A stretch of 64,000 nucleotides of DNA from Acanthopleura granulata (GCA_016165875.1 JABBOT010000011.1:15393808-15457807), one strand, 5' to 3'; counted from the stretch's first letter, positions 44,151-63,886 are shown. Made by a program: numbers and translations. The notes: generated from the letters alone by a model not told the origin.

Positions 44151-45179
44151 TTTATGATTCAATCCTGTGCCATTTTGTGACTAATAATGTCAAGGGTGGT
44201 ATACTAACTTAAAATTAGTGCCTTGAAGTAAGGAGTTTATGAGTTCAAAATCCAACTGCTCCAGCTGACTGTGTCATCTGAAGTTTTGTGATTGGAACTT
44301 GGCGGGCTTTTGTCTCAAAGCAATCATGTTGTGAAATAAACCGTTATAACAACTAACAACCCCTGAGGCAAGGAATGGCTGAATAAGCAGCAGTTTTTAT
44401 CTTTTACCTTTTTTAATTCTCATTTTTGTTTGATAATCATATTGTATTTTTGTGCATGTCTACATTCAGTCGGTATTATAGCAGAATGTTTATTTTATTT
44501 TTATTTGTATTTAAGAGAAAGTTATGTTTATTCTATACATACATGTGTATACATATACAAGCAGAGCAGAATTTAAAGACTGTGTACATGTTATTTAAAA
44601 TAATGAACTTCAAGTTCAGCAGCATCATGACATCACAGTTAATGTCTAATCCTGCATTGCATTGTGGGATTGAAGTGTGGCCAGACAAACTTACAGCTCT
44701 GTCAGTTGGCCTGTTTCTGCCATCAACCACCAGATGACAGCATTAGTTTTCCAAACAGCAGCACCGCTTCGTATTTGGAGGGTCAAAGAGTGTAGGACTC
44801 TGCAAGCTCAGGACTGATGCCAACTGCAACGTCTGTTGTGCGGATTGAAAAAAAAAAATAAGTAGTACATGTATAATTGGAAAGAAGCAGATGTGGCAAC
44901 TGCAATTCTAAGGGAACTAGGAGTTAACTGTTAAAGGTTGCAACCAGTAGATCCAGTAGGTAATGAAGTCATAGGTTTCAGAAGATGCAGAAGTAGGGTA
45001 TCTCTGAGAAATTAAAGCCTCGCGTTGACTTGTTAGTTCAGCATTTTACACCCTCTGTCATCAGGAAATGGTTCTGAGGGCCAAAATAGGCTGATGTTGT
45101 GCTCTGTGTATGAAGGACTTGAGTATTGGTCACATTCTGACTCATGGTTATCACACCCCAAATCCTTTTTTTTTAGTAC
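44151..45179. other. No gene seen
   Basis: A tRNA B-box-like GAGTTCAAAATCC near 44243 may be an old SINE head. Otherwise nothing recognised. Confidence 0.45.
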
Positions 45180-45725
45180 ATGTATTGTAACTCTTAGTGT
45201 TTGGCATTCATATCCTGTAACACCTGGCTCTTTGACATTAACTCTTGGTTGCCACCCTACAAATCTCATAATGTATAGCTCTCGCGTTTGACATTAACTC
45301 TTGGTTACTGGTATCCTTCAAATCTCATAACGTATAGCTCTCGCGTTTGACATTAACTCTTGGTTACTGGTACCCTTCAGATCTCATAACGTATAGCTCT
45401 CGCGTTTGACATTAACTCTTGGTTACTGGTACCCTTCAAATCTCATAATGTGTACCTCTTATGTTTGACTTTAACTCCTGCTTACCACTCTTCAAGTCTT
45501 GTTATGCACTGTATAGCTCCTGTGTTTGACATTATCTCTTGGTTGCCATTCTTTAAATCTCATAGTGTGCAGCTCTCATGTTTGACATTAACTCTTGTTT
45601 ACCACTCTTCAAATCTTGTTAGACATAAGTCTCACATTTGACATTACAACTTGGTTACCTCTCTTCAAGTCTCATAATGCATAGCTCTCCCAATTAAGTC
45701 TTGGTTACCTGTCTTCAAATCCTGT
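45180..45725 (+). repeat. 59-bp minisatellite, about nine degenerate units
   Basis: Unit with TTTGACATTAACTCTTGGTT, then CCTTCAAATCTCATAA, then GTATAGCTCTC. The middle units (CTCGCG at 45281, 45340 and 45399) are spaced exactly 59 bp and nearly identical; outer units are increasingly diverged. Confidence 0.95.
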
Positions 45726-46374
45726 AATGTATGATGTGCACAATCTGTGATGTCGTGGCGACATTGGTGTGCGTGTGCTGGCTGCGGGCGGCTTGCTGGA
45801 CGCATGCGTAACTGCATGATCTTTGATGATTCAGTGCACATTCTGCCTTGTTTTATTCTATGAAAGGCCTTGCATCTCATAAGTGCATCAGAAGCTCTCT
45901 ATACATATATATCACATAGAGGATTGATTGTACGTACATTATTGTATGTTTTTGTTTTTTTTTGCCACTGGTTCTTACATCCGATTTTGTGCTTGACAGA
46001 ATACCATTTTTTTTTCAGTCCCCAGGTAGCTTGTTGCTAGGGTGGATCCGATATGATTTTTTTTTTAAGAGAGAATTGATTTGCATTTGCTGAAGGACTA
46101 TAAAGATAATCATTTCCACAAGACATGAAATTCCTATAGATGTGCATAGATGTACATTTGGGCAACAAAAGCGAAATAACTGATCGATTGCAATATACTT
46201 AATAAGGTACATATTTTACTGATATGTAAACGGTGTTTGTGCTAACAGCAATCTGGTATCAAAATGTTGAAAAATAACGTTTGGATTATTACACAGTGGT
46301 ATACACTATTTGTTATATTTATTTTTTGTCTGAGTTTATCAAAATACAGTTTAGCTTGACATGTCAAACGTTAT

Positions 46375-46640
46375 ATGCTAAGCCATATAACTGTCTTATT
46401 GTGAAAGGTGAAAAAACTTAGCCATAGAATGAGAACAGACTTTATTATGTCAAAAACCAATATACTTAGCCATATAACGAGAACAGAATTTATTATCTCA
46501 AAGGGCAATATGCTTTATTACGGCCATATAATGAAAACAGACTTCATTGTGTCTGTGGGCAATGTTGTCTCTTCGGATAATAAAAAACAAACTTTGTCAC
46601 CAGCCTGTCCAAGGTAAAATTCACTTAGCCATATGAGAAC
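46375..46640 (+). repeat. Tandem repeat of about 50 bp, four to five degenerate units
   Basis: Recurring AGCCATATAA, then GAGAACAGACTTTATTATGT, then CAATATACTT. A second, two-unit 37-bp repeat (TTTGCAGTGGGAATGCCAGG) follows at 46655-46720. Confidence 0.85.
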
Positions 46641-47442
46641 ATAGCAGTTATCTTTGCAGTGGGAATGCCAGGGCACAACCCAAACTTTGCAGTGGGAATG
46701 CCAGGGTACAACCCAAACTGAAACTACATGTGATGAAAAACGTGTAGCAGCTCTGATATGTTTGCCATAAGAAATAGCACTTTACATTTGTATCAGTAAC
46801 GGAAATCTGATGCATTTGTATCTACGAAGTCTTAAATTTTGTGCAACGGCAAAACCAGGGCATACGCCAAAACGAAACTACATGTACATGTACTTAATTT
46901 TATTTGGTTTAACATTACTGTAAATCTTGTGTCAGCATCCTTGTTTGTTCATTTTCCTGAGGTGTTGTCTTCAAGCAACTTGCCCAGCCACTGACCAGTG
47001 AAATCACAGACAAAGAAGGTGGCTTACCTTTTAGTAGAAAACCCTGTGAGTAGGGCAGTTAATGGGATACAGAATTGATGCTGATTGGCCAACACTGGAC
47101 ATAGGGTTACCAGGGTTAAATACTACAGCGGTGGTCACTCTTGAGGATAAAATTTGCTGTACTAAATATTTGGCTAACAGGGTAGGCAATTAGCCTGGAC
47201 TTACCTCACACTGTATCCCGGTCTATATCTCATACCAGGCAATTCAAGTGTAATTCTGTAACTCTGTATCTTAAGGAATACAAAGACAAAGTTATGCAAA
47301 AAGTAATTAGCCCAGGCAATCTGACATATCAGATAGTTGAATTATTTTATTTATTCATTGATCGTATTAAATGTACGAGTAAGTGTATATGCATGTACAA
47401 ACATAATATTCCAGATTTCATATTCAGTTTTGGTGTTGCAGT

Positions 47443-47600
47443 TAAATACCCTTTCATATTTGTTACCATTAAATACCCTTTCATATTTGTTACCATTAAA
47501 TACCCTTTCACATCTGTTACCATTAAATACCCTTTCATATTTGTTCCATTCAATACCCTTTGGTATTTGTTACCATTAAATACCCTTCATATTTACCACT
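47443..47600 (+). repeat. 27-bp tandem repeat, six units
   Basis: Unit TAAATACCCTTTCATATTTG plus TTACCAT, with unit starts at 47443, 47470, 47497, 47524, 47550 and 47577. A frame stays open through part of it only because 27 is divisible by three. Confidence 0.95.
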
Positions 47601-49869
47601 GTTCACATATATAATGTGGGTACATGTATTCTCGAAATGTTATGTATGATATTGTGTTAGCATCTTGTGTAAGGATTGAGGACTCACACAGTGAAGGGCC
47701 TAGTGCTGTGATTCAGTGATTGAAGGTGTTCCAGATGGCTAGAGAATCACAGATATTTCCAATGGATCAGGCCCACTATACTATAGGGTCACCCTAGATA
47801 CAGAACTGATGTACCTGTAGCTCTCCTTTTTTATGCATGTTGGTTGACAGAGAGCTACAGTGTACATGGGTACAGTCCAACAAGGCTGTATGGCAGTACA
47901 TAGCTTGTGAGGGAGGGGAGGGGAGGGGGAGGAGGGTACAAGTACCTAGCATGGAGCAGATATATTAGCTGTATACATTGTATACATGAAAACTGTGTTG
48001 AATGACTATGCCTTGGAAGGCACTGCAAGATGTAGCTACGAAATAAGAGTTCCAACGAAGTAAATTAGTGTAGAGTCTGAAATACCTGTCAAAATACATC
48101 AATCTGTCAGAAATCAGTGGCAGTATACTGTGTCATTGCTCCAGTGAATATTTATTGAAACAGTATAGTTGCTGAACGGCCGGTCTCACCAGCAGTACTC
48201 ATGCTGTTAAAGGTGTATGATGGGAATTGATCAACATTCTGTACCAAATGTCTTCCTTTTATGCAAGTGACAGTCTCAGGCCTTTCTCTGTCTTAAGAGT
48301 TGCAAACTAGCATGTATGTATGGAAATACATTTCAAAATTTGCTTGTTGGAAGTTGAGCCTTCTGTACATGAAAGTGTTAAAAATGTACTAGTTAGGTAA
48401 ACATGATCATTTATGTTTGTTTATGCTTGGCATTATTGAGCTGCTGTTTTATTTAAGCTTACTATTCACCAAAGGTTGTACGATATTTTTTGTCGTGAAT
48501 TATCGTCCATCACGTTGTGCTATAATTTGCGACGTTGCCCTTGTATATGTGAGGTATGATATCTTACATTTTTGTGTAAAAATTAAAATACATGTTCGAC
48601 ATCTTGATACAAGTGGTCCCAGAAGTAAGGCAAGGAATTTTAGGCGTGGCCAAAAGTAGCAGTGTCAGTATCTTAGTAAACTTTTTTTGTTAAAGGGAAA
48701 GACAGTTCATGTGCTAAGTAAAGTTTGCCAAAAAGGTTGGATAATATTATGTTTATTTCAGTGAAGTATTTTTATCTAACGGCTACTACGACAGCGGAAA
48801 CTGACATTTGACCGTGTTCCATCGACTAGCATGAAGTGCAGCCACTGTGACATAATTTTTCCCAGCAGGGAACACTCTTTTCACCTGAGACTGTAGTACG
48901 CTGCTAGGACGCTATTGTAAAGTGAGCACATATTTAAATTTATGACATGAAATAATCAAGATACCAAATCCACCCACAACACAATGGAAATGCAGTGTTG
49001 TTCTCACATGAACTTGTTATAATTAAAACATCTAACATTAAAACAGGGTGCTGTCCCTATTATTGCTTGTTACACTAACAGTCAACTCAGAAGGTTTACA
49101 TCACAGCTACTAAACAGCTGATATCTCCAAGTTCTCTGATTGGTCAGTCTCTCATGAGCTTGAAAGCATGGGTGTTTTGAGCAACAGTCAGCAGCAAAAT
49201 ACTCCAAACTTCAAAGATAATTCAACAACGAATTCATACAAATTCAAACAGGTATTAGCATTCAAGAGAGAATTTTATAATCTTTTTAATGAACAGTGCC
49301 TCAGTCATGAGCTGTCTTTAACTTTGAAGTCGGCCATCCAGTCGACGTAGGCTTCAATTTAAACAGAAGGACTTGTCGTTGAGCTGTTGGGTTTCTCCTA
49401 ACCACGTTGTCCGCATACTTGCATGAAATATTGCACTTCAGCGATTTGTGTATTTTTATTGCACCCTATTTCAGGTTGTGTAATGAGATTTCATGTTTTG
49501 GAATTTAGCCTAATTGTTCATTAGGCCTTCTTCATTCTGCACCCACTATAATGGAGGATTGTCAAAGAGACTTGAACAGGTCTTCCACACTATTGTTCCC
49601 TCAAACATTTTTGCTGTATTACAGAGGTATATGTGATTGTTAAATTATAGATGTCATATCAGCTTATGACATGCTGTTTAAAATTTTAAAAAAAACCTTT
49701 CTGTTACATTGTGCTTTGTTGTTTTTCGGGTTTTTTTGTTTTTCTTTCATTTCTGCATTTCTTCCTTACATGAATAGTATATCTAAGCTTTAGAACTGGG
49801 AATTTTCAAAAGTTCTTCAAAGAGTTGAAATTTGCTGACCACAGTGCAGGCCTGAACATGTTAATCATC
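47601..49869. other. No gene seen
   Basis: A G-rich run occurs near 47912-47935. No supported exon, element or repeat otherwise. Confidence 0.45.
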
Positions 49870-50440
49870 AAGGCATATGACGAGTGCGAGGACGCTTCTC
49901 AGTCGCGCAGCTAAAGCGCTGGCTCCCTGGAGCTGTGAAGCCTGTGACCACTGAAGTCACATGTTCAGATCTGGCTGGTTTAACTTCAGCTTTACGTCAG
50001 GTGTGCTAAAGCGCTGGCTCCCTGGAGCTGTGAAGCCTGTGACCACTGAAGTCACATGTTCAGATCTGGCTGGTTTAACTTCAGCTTTACGTCAGGTGTG
50101 CTAAAGCGCTGGCTCCCTGGAGCTGTGAAGCCTGTGACCACTGAAGTCACATGTTCAGATCTGGCTGGTTTAACTTCAGCTTTACGTCAGGTGTGCTAAA
50201 GCGCTGGCTCCCTGGAGCTGTGAAGCCTGTGACCACTGAAGTCACATGTTCAGATCTGGCTGGTTTAACTTCAGCTTTACGTCAGGTGTGCTAAAGCGCT
50301 GGCTCCCTGGAGCTGTGAAGCCTGTGACCACTGAAGTCACATGTTCAGATCTGGCTGGTTTAACTTCAGCTTTACGTCAGGTGTGCCAGGCCTGGCGAAA
50401 GGTAGTGGTTTACTCCAGGCACTGCAGTTTTCCTCCATCC
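49870..50440 (+). mobile_element. SINE family C carrying a five-fold internal amplification
   Basis: Sequence before and after the 95-bp array matches the unamplified relative at 60090-60300: the tRNA-like AAGTCACATGTTCAGATC (B-box) and downstream AGGTAGTGGTTTACTCCAGG, GCAGTTTTCCTCCATCCATG. The A-box region is degenerate. A partial family A SINE end on the minus strand follows at 50473-50530. Confidence 0.7.
49911..50385 (+). repeat. Perfect 95-bp tandem repeat, five copies, inside a SINE
   Basis: Units start at 49911, 50006, 50101, 50196 and 50291. By eye all five are identical. Each begins CTAAAGCGCTGGCTCCCTGG and contains the B-box-like CACATGTTCAGATC. Complete identity points to recent expansion, or possibly an assembly artefact. 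Confidence 0.98.
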
Positions 50441-50530
50441 ATGAACTTGACCACAGTTCTGTATTGGATTAGATGGGTGTTGTACACTGTACTCAAGAAA
50501 ATGCACTTATATGACAGCGGTCAGCATTAA

Positions 50531-51090
50531 ACCTGCTTAAACTCTTATGTTCCCACATTAAATACAGATACAGGTCTTGCACTACATACATATTCAGGTA
50601 TAACAGAGACATGCAGCAATCATGGGATGGTTTGCAGCTAAAAAGAACCTGTGACGACACTCTGCTTCAACATGGTCCATAATGTCCAACAGAGCACCAA
50701 TCTTTACTTCGGTTTTAATCACTGTAAAGAAATGCCAAAAAAAGCAATGAAGACATATTTAGAATCGGTACGAAATTACCTTTCAGGCAATGTGTACTTT
50801 TTGAAAACGTTATCTGTTCTTCTAAACTTACAGCATCTAGGGGGCAATTAGTTGAACTTTTCCGCCATGAAGCAGCGTGGTGATTTTTTGTCATGGTCAG
50901 AATGTTGCATCGCGACCTTGTCATTAATGTGACACAAACAATTTCATAGTGTAACAGCAATGATTGGTCAGCTTTTGTCATCTGAACTGTCAAACGCGAC
51001 AGTAATGACCACAGTATGCATGCACGTTCAGTTTAATCTCTGGCGTATTTTTTGTTGGTATTTGATGTACGTCCAATAGATTCTGTCTTG
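50531..51090. other. No gene seen
   Basis: Short frames only; nothing recognised. Confidence 0.45.
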
Positions 51091-51350
51091 AATTCCAGAA
51101 AATACCAGCGTTGTTTTCCAGTGTTATGCAACTGGAAATATTATCCATTAACACTGGAAATACACCTAGGTATTCAATGGAATCCGTCTGGAATTCCAGT
51201 AAAACACCAGATTGTTATCTGCTGGTATACAACTTTGATAATCCACTGGTATATCCAGTGGCAAACAATACAAAAATCCGGTAAAATTTACCATGGTAGG
51301 CCAGTGGAAATACCATTGGGAATGCCATTGCGGTTCCAGACTAAATTTCT
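51091..51350. repeat. Segment dense in CCAGT/ACTGG half-palindromes
   Basis: More than ten CCAGT, CCAG or ACTGG elements in about 260 bp, such as CTGGAATTCCAG (51192) and CTGGTATATCCAGTGG (51245). Some pair with each other. Possibly a foldback element; ends not defined. Confidence 0.4.
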
Positions 51351-52717
51351 ATGGAGATAAGCTTGATACAAGCAACTTTTGGAGCAGACAAGATTGCTTT
51401 TGAACACGCTAGGAACACTATCCAGAGCTCCGACTGCTTCTGTAAAAGGGTTTGTAATTTATGCATCAAAGGCACTGTTCACAGACAGCTGCACAAATAC
51501 ACAGAAAAAAGGTGAAAAAAAAAAAAAAGGATTTCAGAGTTTGATAAAGCTTTATTTCAGGACACATTTGGCATGATAAATATAAGTATCTGAATGTACA
51601 GGTTTGGGTGTACACAAACTGTAGACCTTAAAATAACTTTCCAACATTTCGTTCACCTGTTATTTAGCTCAGTGAATGATTCTCTAAGAGCAAGTTATAT
51701 ACTATATATATATATACTGTATATATATGCTAGCTGCTCGAGTATGTGACATATCCCACTGACTGACCGTGTTATTAGTTGCTTATGTCCCATCAGGCCA
51801 ATGGCATCGAACCCAACGAAACTGACATATATTGTCTTGATCAATCAGGCCTTAGAATTTAAGTACAGGATAGCACACAGCTACACCAACCTCTTGCCTT
51901 ATTTTCCAAATCTTCAGAGAGTCGACAGATGTTCCCATTCCCCTCACTTTCTTTTATTTTCTGGATTTGTCTGTATAATGCTGTCATCAAGAATGTTTCA
52001 CTTGCACATGTGTGTGACAATTTACAGATGCCAGAAACCCCGAGCGCTTTTGCAGGTATCCACCTTGCACCTAACAAATCTCCAGAGTTAAATAAGATTC
52101 GTGTAACATAATATTTTGGTTCCTCGTGTATTTTCTTTGTGACACAAATAAGCTTTTCTGGTTTTGTCTTCTGGTTAAAAATGGCTTTCAGTGTAAGGCT
52201 TCATCATTTTCGCAGCAGTCAGCCCGAAAGGTAATGAGTTACTACCAGTAACCCAGGCAGTAAAAACTGTCATCCAAATACGCCTCAGACATTCCTGATA
52301 GAAAATATGCATGCAAGATCAAATGGCACTGATATCGCAAGATGGCAATTATGTTCTCAAATTAACCATATAAAAAAAGAATAATTAGAGCTGCAAAGCA
52401 GTTTTGTCCGGGGTCCATGTCATTTCCAGTCGTAGTTATCATACCACACTATTAGTAAGGAGGCACAATAGCTTGCAGGCAGCCTGTGTGGGGCTCACTC
52501 CTGCATGCACTACTTGTATTGGAAGGTAATTTCAAAAAGAGAGCAAAAAACAGAGAGGGAGACAAATCGTGACAAAAAAACGAAAGCGAATCTGGAGGAT
52601 TTTAACCTTACACTAGCAAGTATCATGTACAATATGGGTTTATTACTGAACAACAGCATAGCCCATATTAGGCCTTGGCAATCAGATCACCTGGCTAAGG
52701 ATGTACATTTCATGAGG
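51351..52717. other. No gene seen
   Basis: Contains a short TATATA tract at about 51704-51728 and an A-run near 51517-51530. No supported exon. Confidence 0.45.
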
Positions 52718-52975
52718 GGGCCTCCATGGCTCAGTCGGTTGGCGCGCTAATGACCGAAGCCTCCCACCAATGCGGTCGCTGTGAGTTTAAGCCCAGCTCA
52801 TGCTAACTTCCTGTCCGGTTGTACGTGGGAAGGTCTGCCAGCTACCTGCAGATGGTCATGGGTTTCCCTCGGGCTCCGCCCGGTTTCCTCCCATCATCAT
52901 GCTGGCCGCTGTCGTATAAGTGAAACATTCTTGAGCACCGGCGTAAAACACCAATCAAATAAATAAATAAATACA
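52718..52975 (+). mobile_element. SINE family A, full length reference copy
   Basis: The cleanest full copy: A-box TGGCTCAGTCGG at 52727, B-box-like GAGTTTAAGCCC near 52783, central GGGAAGGTCTGCCAGCTACC, GGGCTCCGCCCGGTTTCCTC, then TATAAGTGAAACATTCTTGA and CACCAATCAAATAAATAAAT tail. This is the classic layout of a tRNA-derived SINE. The conserved 3' block is shared by all family A copies here. Confidence 0.95.
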
Positions 52976-53467
52976 TTTCATGACTGTACATGATTCAACA
53001 TCATAGTTATCTGATTCAGCATCATTTTCATAAATATAACAAATAAATTTTACTACAGCTGACAAGATTTTGTGTTTGAGAATTCTTTTGTCAGATGGGC
53101 TAAAAAGTGTTATTCAACATAGCACTAAATCCTTTGGAGTTAGCTCTGTTCCGTAGGGTTCCCTTCAAATCATTTCAATGTTTTCACCTAACTGTATCCC
53201 GAGTAGCACTTTACATAATCCTTAATGTCATGTAACATCTGATTTTCTCCAATATCCATTGTGTAGAACATCATATGACAAACGGTCCAACCAATGAGAG
53301 CAAGTCTTGAACAGTTTACAAGAAACGCATGGATTATCCAATCAACAGCATGGAAACAAAACATGTAACAAACAAGGTACTGGTAACCAATGAAAGAACA
53401 TGAAGTACAAGTTACATCATGTTGCTATGGTTACCAGTGGAAGCCATTCATCTTGTTTTGCAGTGTA
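52976..53467. other. LCMT1 3' flank
   Basis: Lies downstream of the LCMT1 stop codon (minus strand) and would include its 3' UTR. No convincing poly(A) signal was identified on the minus strand. Confidence 0.4.
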
Positions 53468-61101
<7,634 letters not shown>

Positions 61102-61454
61102 TTCTGAGGGATGACAGTTGGATTAAAACCTAACACATTCACTAAATTACATTTTAGAGACTCAGTTAACAACCATCACCACAAATGTGATGCCATTTTC
61201 TCAGCGGGTGAATTAAATTTCTTATCTTGTTTTATGCCCGGAAAAAATGGAAGATTTAAAAGAGATAGCAAACATATTACTTTATTTGTTTCTCTAGACG
61301 TAGTAATTGTATTTTATTCTATCACAAATTTATAGCAAATTGATTTAGTATTTTGAAAACGAATATTTGCTTTTACTTTTTCGAATTTTATGTGAAAGAG
61401 ATAATCGTCCGATTTTTTAAAAGACTTTCGAAATATCGCGGGAAAACACCGAAA
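61102..61454. promoter_or_regulatory. Divergent LCMT1/POLD3 intergenic region with an E2F-type site
   Basis: 353 bp separate the two start codons, which point away from each other, so a bidirectional promoter is likely. GCGGGAAA at 61438-61445 (complement TTTCCCGC) matches the E2F consensus TTTSSCGC and lies 10 bp before the POLD3 ATG. No TATA box is evident. The rest is AT-rich. Confidence 0.6.
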
Positions 61455-63886
61455 ATGGCCACTGATAACATGTTCTTGGAGAATTTGGAAGAATACGTAT
61501 TCGATGAAAACAAAGTTGTAAGTTTACATTAGAGTTAGTGTGATAGGTGGCTCATCAGCGAATTGTTAGGGGACTGTTTGTGTGCATCAAGGCTAATGAT
61601 CAACATTGAGAAAAGACTGACTACTGAATCAGTTCATGTGACTGGCACTTGATACAATCGTGTGACAATGAATGAGTGATCTAAGTAAGAGTAAAAGTTA
61701 TAGGGGCCTCAGTGGCGGAGGAGATTAGCGGGCAAGTGCAGCGTATTGAGCCAGGTGTCTCTCGCCAATGCGATCGCTGTGAGTTCAATTCCAGCTCATG
61801 TTGGCTTCATAGGTCTGCGAAGGTCTGCTAACAACCTGCGAATGGCTGTGGATTTCCGCTGGTCTCTTCCCGGTTTCCTCCCCTTGTAATGCTTGTCGCC
61901 GTCATATTTCTGAAATATTCTTGAGTACAGCATAAAACTTATATCAAATAAATGAACGAATAATTCAAAAAGTTGTAACACTGAATGATGATGAAAAGCT
62001 GTATTATTTATTTTGGCCAGTGATGACGATGTTAATTATCATGTACCACATCAGTGGCCAGGTGTTTAGAGCATCTGCCTCAAAGTCGAATCATAGTAAA
62101 GACTTTAAAAATGGCACTGGTGCTGCCTCGCTTGACACTCAGCACTAAGAGGTTAGAGCAAGGAAATGGGACTGGTCAGCCTGGTGTCATTATAATGTCA
62201 CTGGGTGGGGAGTCATGTCTGGTCTTTGACATGATGTTCCAGGGGCAGCAGCACTTCAGCGATATGGACTGGCCCTGCCACAAGAAGCGTGGAGCCGTGG
62301 GCCTTTGCATGTGGGCGTGCCCTGAGAGAGCGGGATGAATGAGGGATCAGAGTGGAGAAGTTGATGATGAAGATGATATGAGAGGGGGAGGGTTTAAGTG
62401 GGGAAAAGAGTAATGGATACAGTATTCCAAGGCTTATACATGTACAAGCTGTATCTAGTGGGAATTTCCCTTTAGCTCAGGTTGTGGAGTGCTGGACTTC
62501 TGTTGTGGATGTCCTGAGTTCAAACCCTATGTTATGTATTGACTTATTAAGTTGAACAATATTTTCATGTCAATGTTTGTGTGAGTAAAGCCTGTATGGC
62601 TTTGGACCCAATTAAAATGGCAGTTGCCATGATGTCCCAGTCTAGTCTCGATAAAGGTAAGTAGGCATTTTGTAGTCTCACAATTTCACACAGGTTGAGG
62701 TGAGACAAGAGGGGTACTCTCGCAAACCAACACGGTTAAAACATCTGTCTTATGCATGGATAGTTTGCGAGAACACCCCCCTAGTCTCGCCTCGACCTGG
62801 GTGGGCTTGTGAGACTCCCGAAATGTCGACTCTGCTGAATGTCAAAAGTATGTCATTCATGGTAGTAGTGTCAGGGATTTACAAACTGTCCCTATGTGCA
62901 GGATTAACAAGCAGTATGGCAAGGCTGAAATCTGTTAATGCGCTCAAGGTGGATATCAGTCATGGAAATAATGAAGTACCAGTTAAATTTTTTCCATTAA
63001 AAAGTAGAAAGGTAAATCTTTCACAGTATTCTTTGATACCAATCCAATTCGCGTGTGTCCATGAATTTCAGGTGACCTACAAATGGCTGAGCAGTACACT
63101 GGGTGTCCATGTCAACCAGGCTAAACAGTAAGTGACTTCATAAAACTGTAGACGTGGTACTGAAGACCGTATTTTCAGCACTATTAGGCCATACAAATTC
63201 ATTGTTGTCTTATGAGCAGAAGGATACTTTTTTCAGTCTCAGTGAAGAGGTTAAAAGCTACAAAACATATGAACTTAGAGAAATGTGGACTATCCCAGTA
63301 ATTTTTTCCCATTGGAAACAAAATTATGTAATCAGAAAGCCCTGAAAAACAAGATAACCATGAAACCATGACAGTGTCTGTCAGATCCCTCCGTGAAACA
63401 AAAAATAAAATAGGGGTTGCCTCGAGGCCCCATGTTTGAATTTAGCTTCAACTGGCCTATTTGCCCCAGGCTATCCCCACTCTGCTGCCCAGTAACCCAA
63501 AAGGTAGCATACATGTCTGAAATCAAATAATTAACTGTTTGGAACCCGACATACCATGTAGAACAATCGTCAAATTCAGTATGATGTAAAACACAAAGAC
63601 ATAATTGTGAATAAATACATTACACAAACTGTGTAGTGCTTGCTGGTAGAATGGGTAAAAAGTAGTTGGGACATGTAGGTAGGAAGTGTGTATTTAGTAA
63701 GTAGAAAGACTGCAAGTTCTGCTCTTCACTTTCACATTCTTTGCTCAGTTTTTCGTTTCTTTTTTGTCACTGTTTTCTAGGATGCTGTGGGACTTTGTTG
63801 ACAAACACAGAAATAAGAAAGAAAATGATGATTTGTCAGTCGTGTACTTTGTTGCTGGGACAAAGAAATCAGACAAAGGATATGTG
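61455..63886 (+). CDS. POLD3: DNA polymerase delta subunit 3, first three coding exons (gene runs off the window)
   Basis: Exons are 61455-61517, 63072-63127 and 63781-63886, all with GT donors and AG acceptors, in phase, giving 75 residues before the last donor (GTAAGT at 63887). POLD3 (p66/p68, Pol32 in yeast) is the accessory subunit that binds POLD2 through its N-terminal winged-helix region and PCNA through its C-terminus. It acts in lagging-strand synthesis and break-induced replication in the nucleus. Diagnostic residues: MFLENLEEYV near the start, VTYKWLSSTLGVHVNQAKQM (22-41) across the exon 2/3 junction, and VYFVAGTKKSDKGY in exon 3. The C-terminal PIP box is outside the window. The start is the first ATG, adjacent to the E2F-like site; the N-terminus aligns with known POLD3 proteins without extra residues. 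Confidence 0.95.
61704..61964 (+). mobile_element. SINE family A, full length, POLD3 intron 1
   Basis: Plus copy: GGGGCCTCAGTGGCGGAGGA head, B-box GTGAGTTCAATTCCAG, GGTCTCTTCCCGGTTTCCTC, TGAAATATTCTTGAGTACAG, tail CAAATAAATGAACGAATAA. Confidence 0.9.
62045..62335 (+). mobile_element. SINE family B (bivalve-type), POLD3 intron 1
   Basis: tRNA-like CAGTGGCCAGGTGTTTAGAG (A-box) head, then CTGGTGCTGCCTCGCTTGAC, CTAAGAGGTTAGAGCAAGGA, GGTGTCATTATAATGTCACT and CATGATGTTCCAGGGGCAGC. The B-box region is poor. Confidence 0.75.
62466..62535 (+). mobile_element. tRNA-like SINE head or tRNA pseudogene, POLD3 intron 1
   Basis: A-box-like TAGCTCAGGTTGTGGAG (62474) and B-box-like GAGTTCAAACCC (62517) at tRNA spacing, but arms do not fold into a clean cloverleaf. 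Probably the start of another tRNA-derived repeat. Confidence 0.5.
62692..62828. mobile_element. Compact foldback element family 2, POLD3 intron 1
   Basis: Left arm AGGTTGAGGTGAGACAAGAG then GGGTACTCTCGCAAAC (62692-62727). Right arm GTTTGCGAGAACACCCCCCT then AGTCTCGCCTCGACCT (62763-62798). They are inverted repeats of about 36 bp around a 35-bp centre. A related older copy is at 60318-60710. Confidence 0.75.

Noticed and set aside
47294..47614. 106-codon plus frame through the 27-bp repeat
   Set aside because: The repeat length is a multiple of three, so the frame stays open by construction.
50246..50530. 94-codon plus frame
   Set aside because: Lies wholly within the 95-bp tandem repeat and SINE sequence.
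62466..62535. Functional tRNA gene
   Set aside because: A- and B-box-like words are present, but the acceptor and anticodon stems do not pair cleanly; more likely a SINE head.
62700..63131. Single 143-codon plus frame as one POLD3 exon
   Set aside because: Only the last 19 residues match POLD3 and an acceptor (TTTCAG) precedes exactly them; the upstream part is intron including a foldback element.
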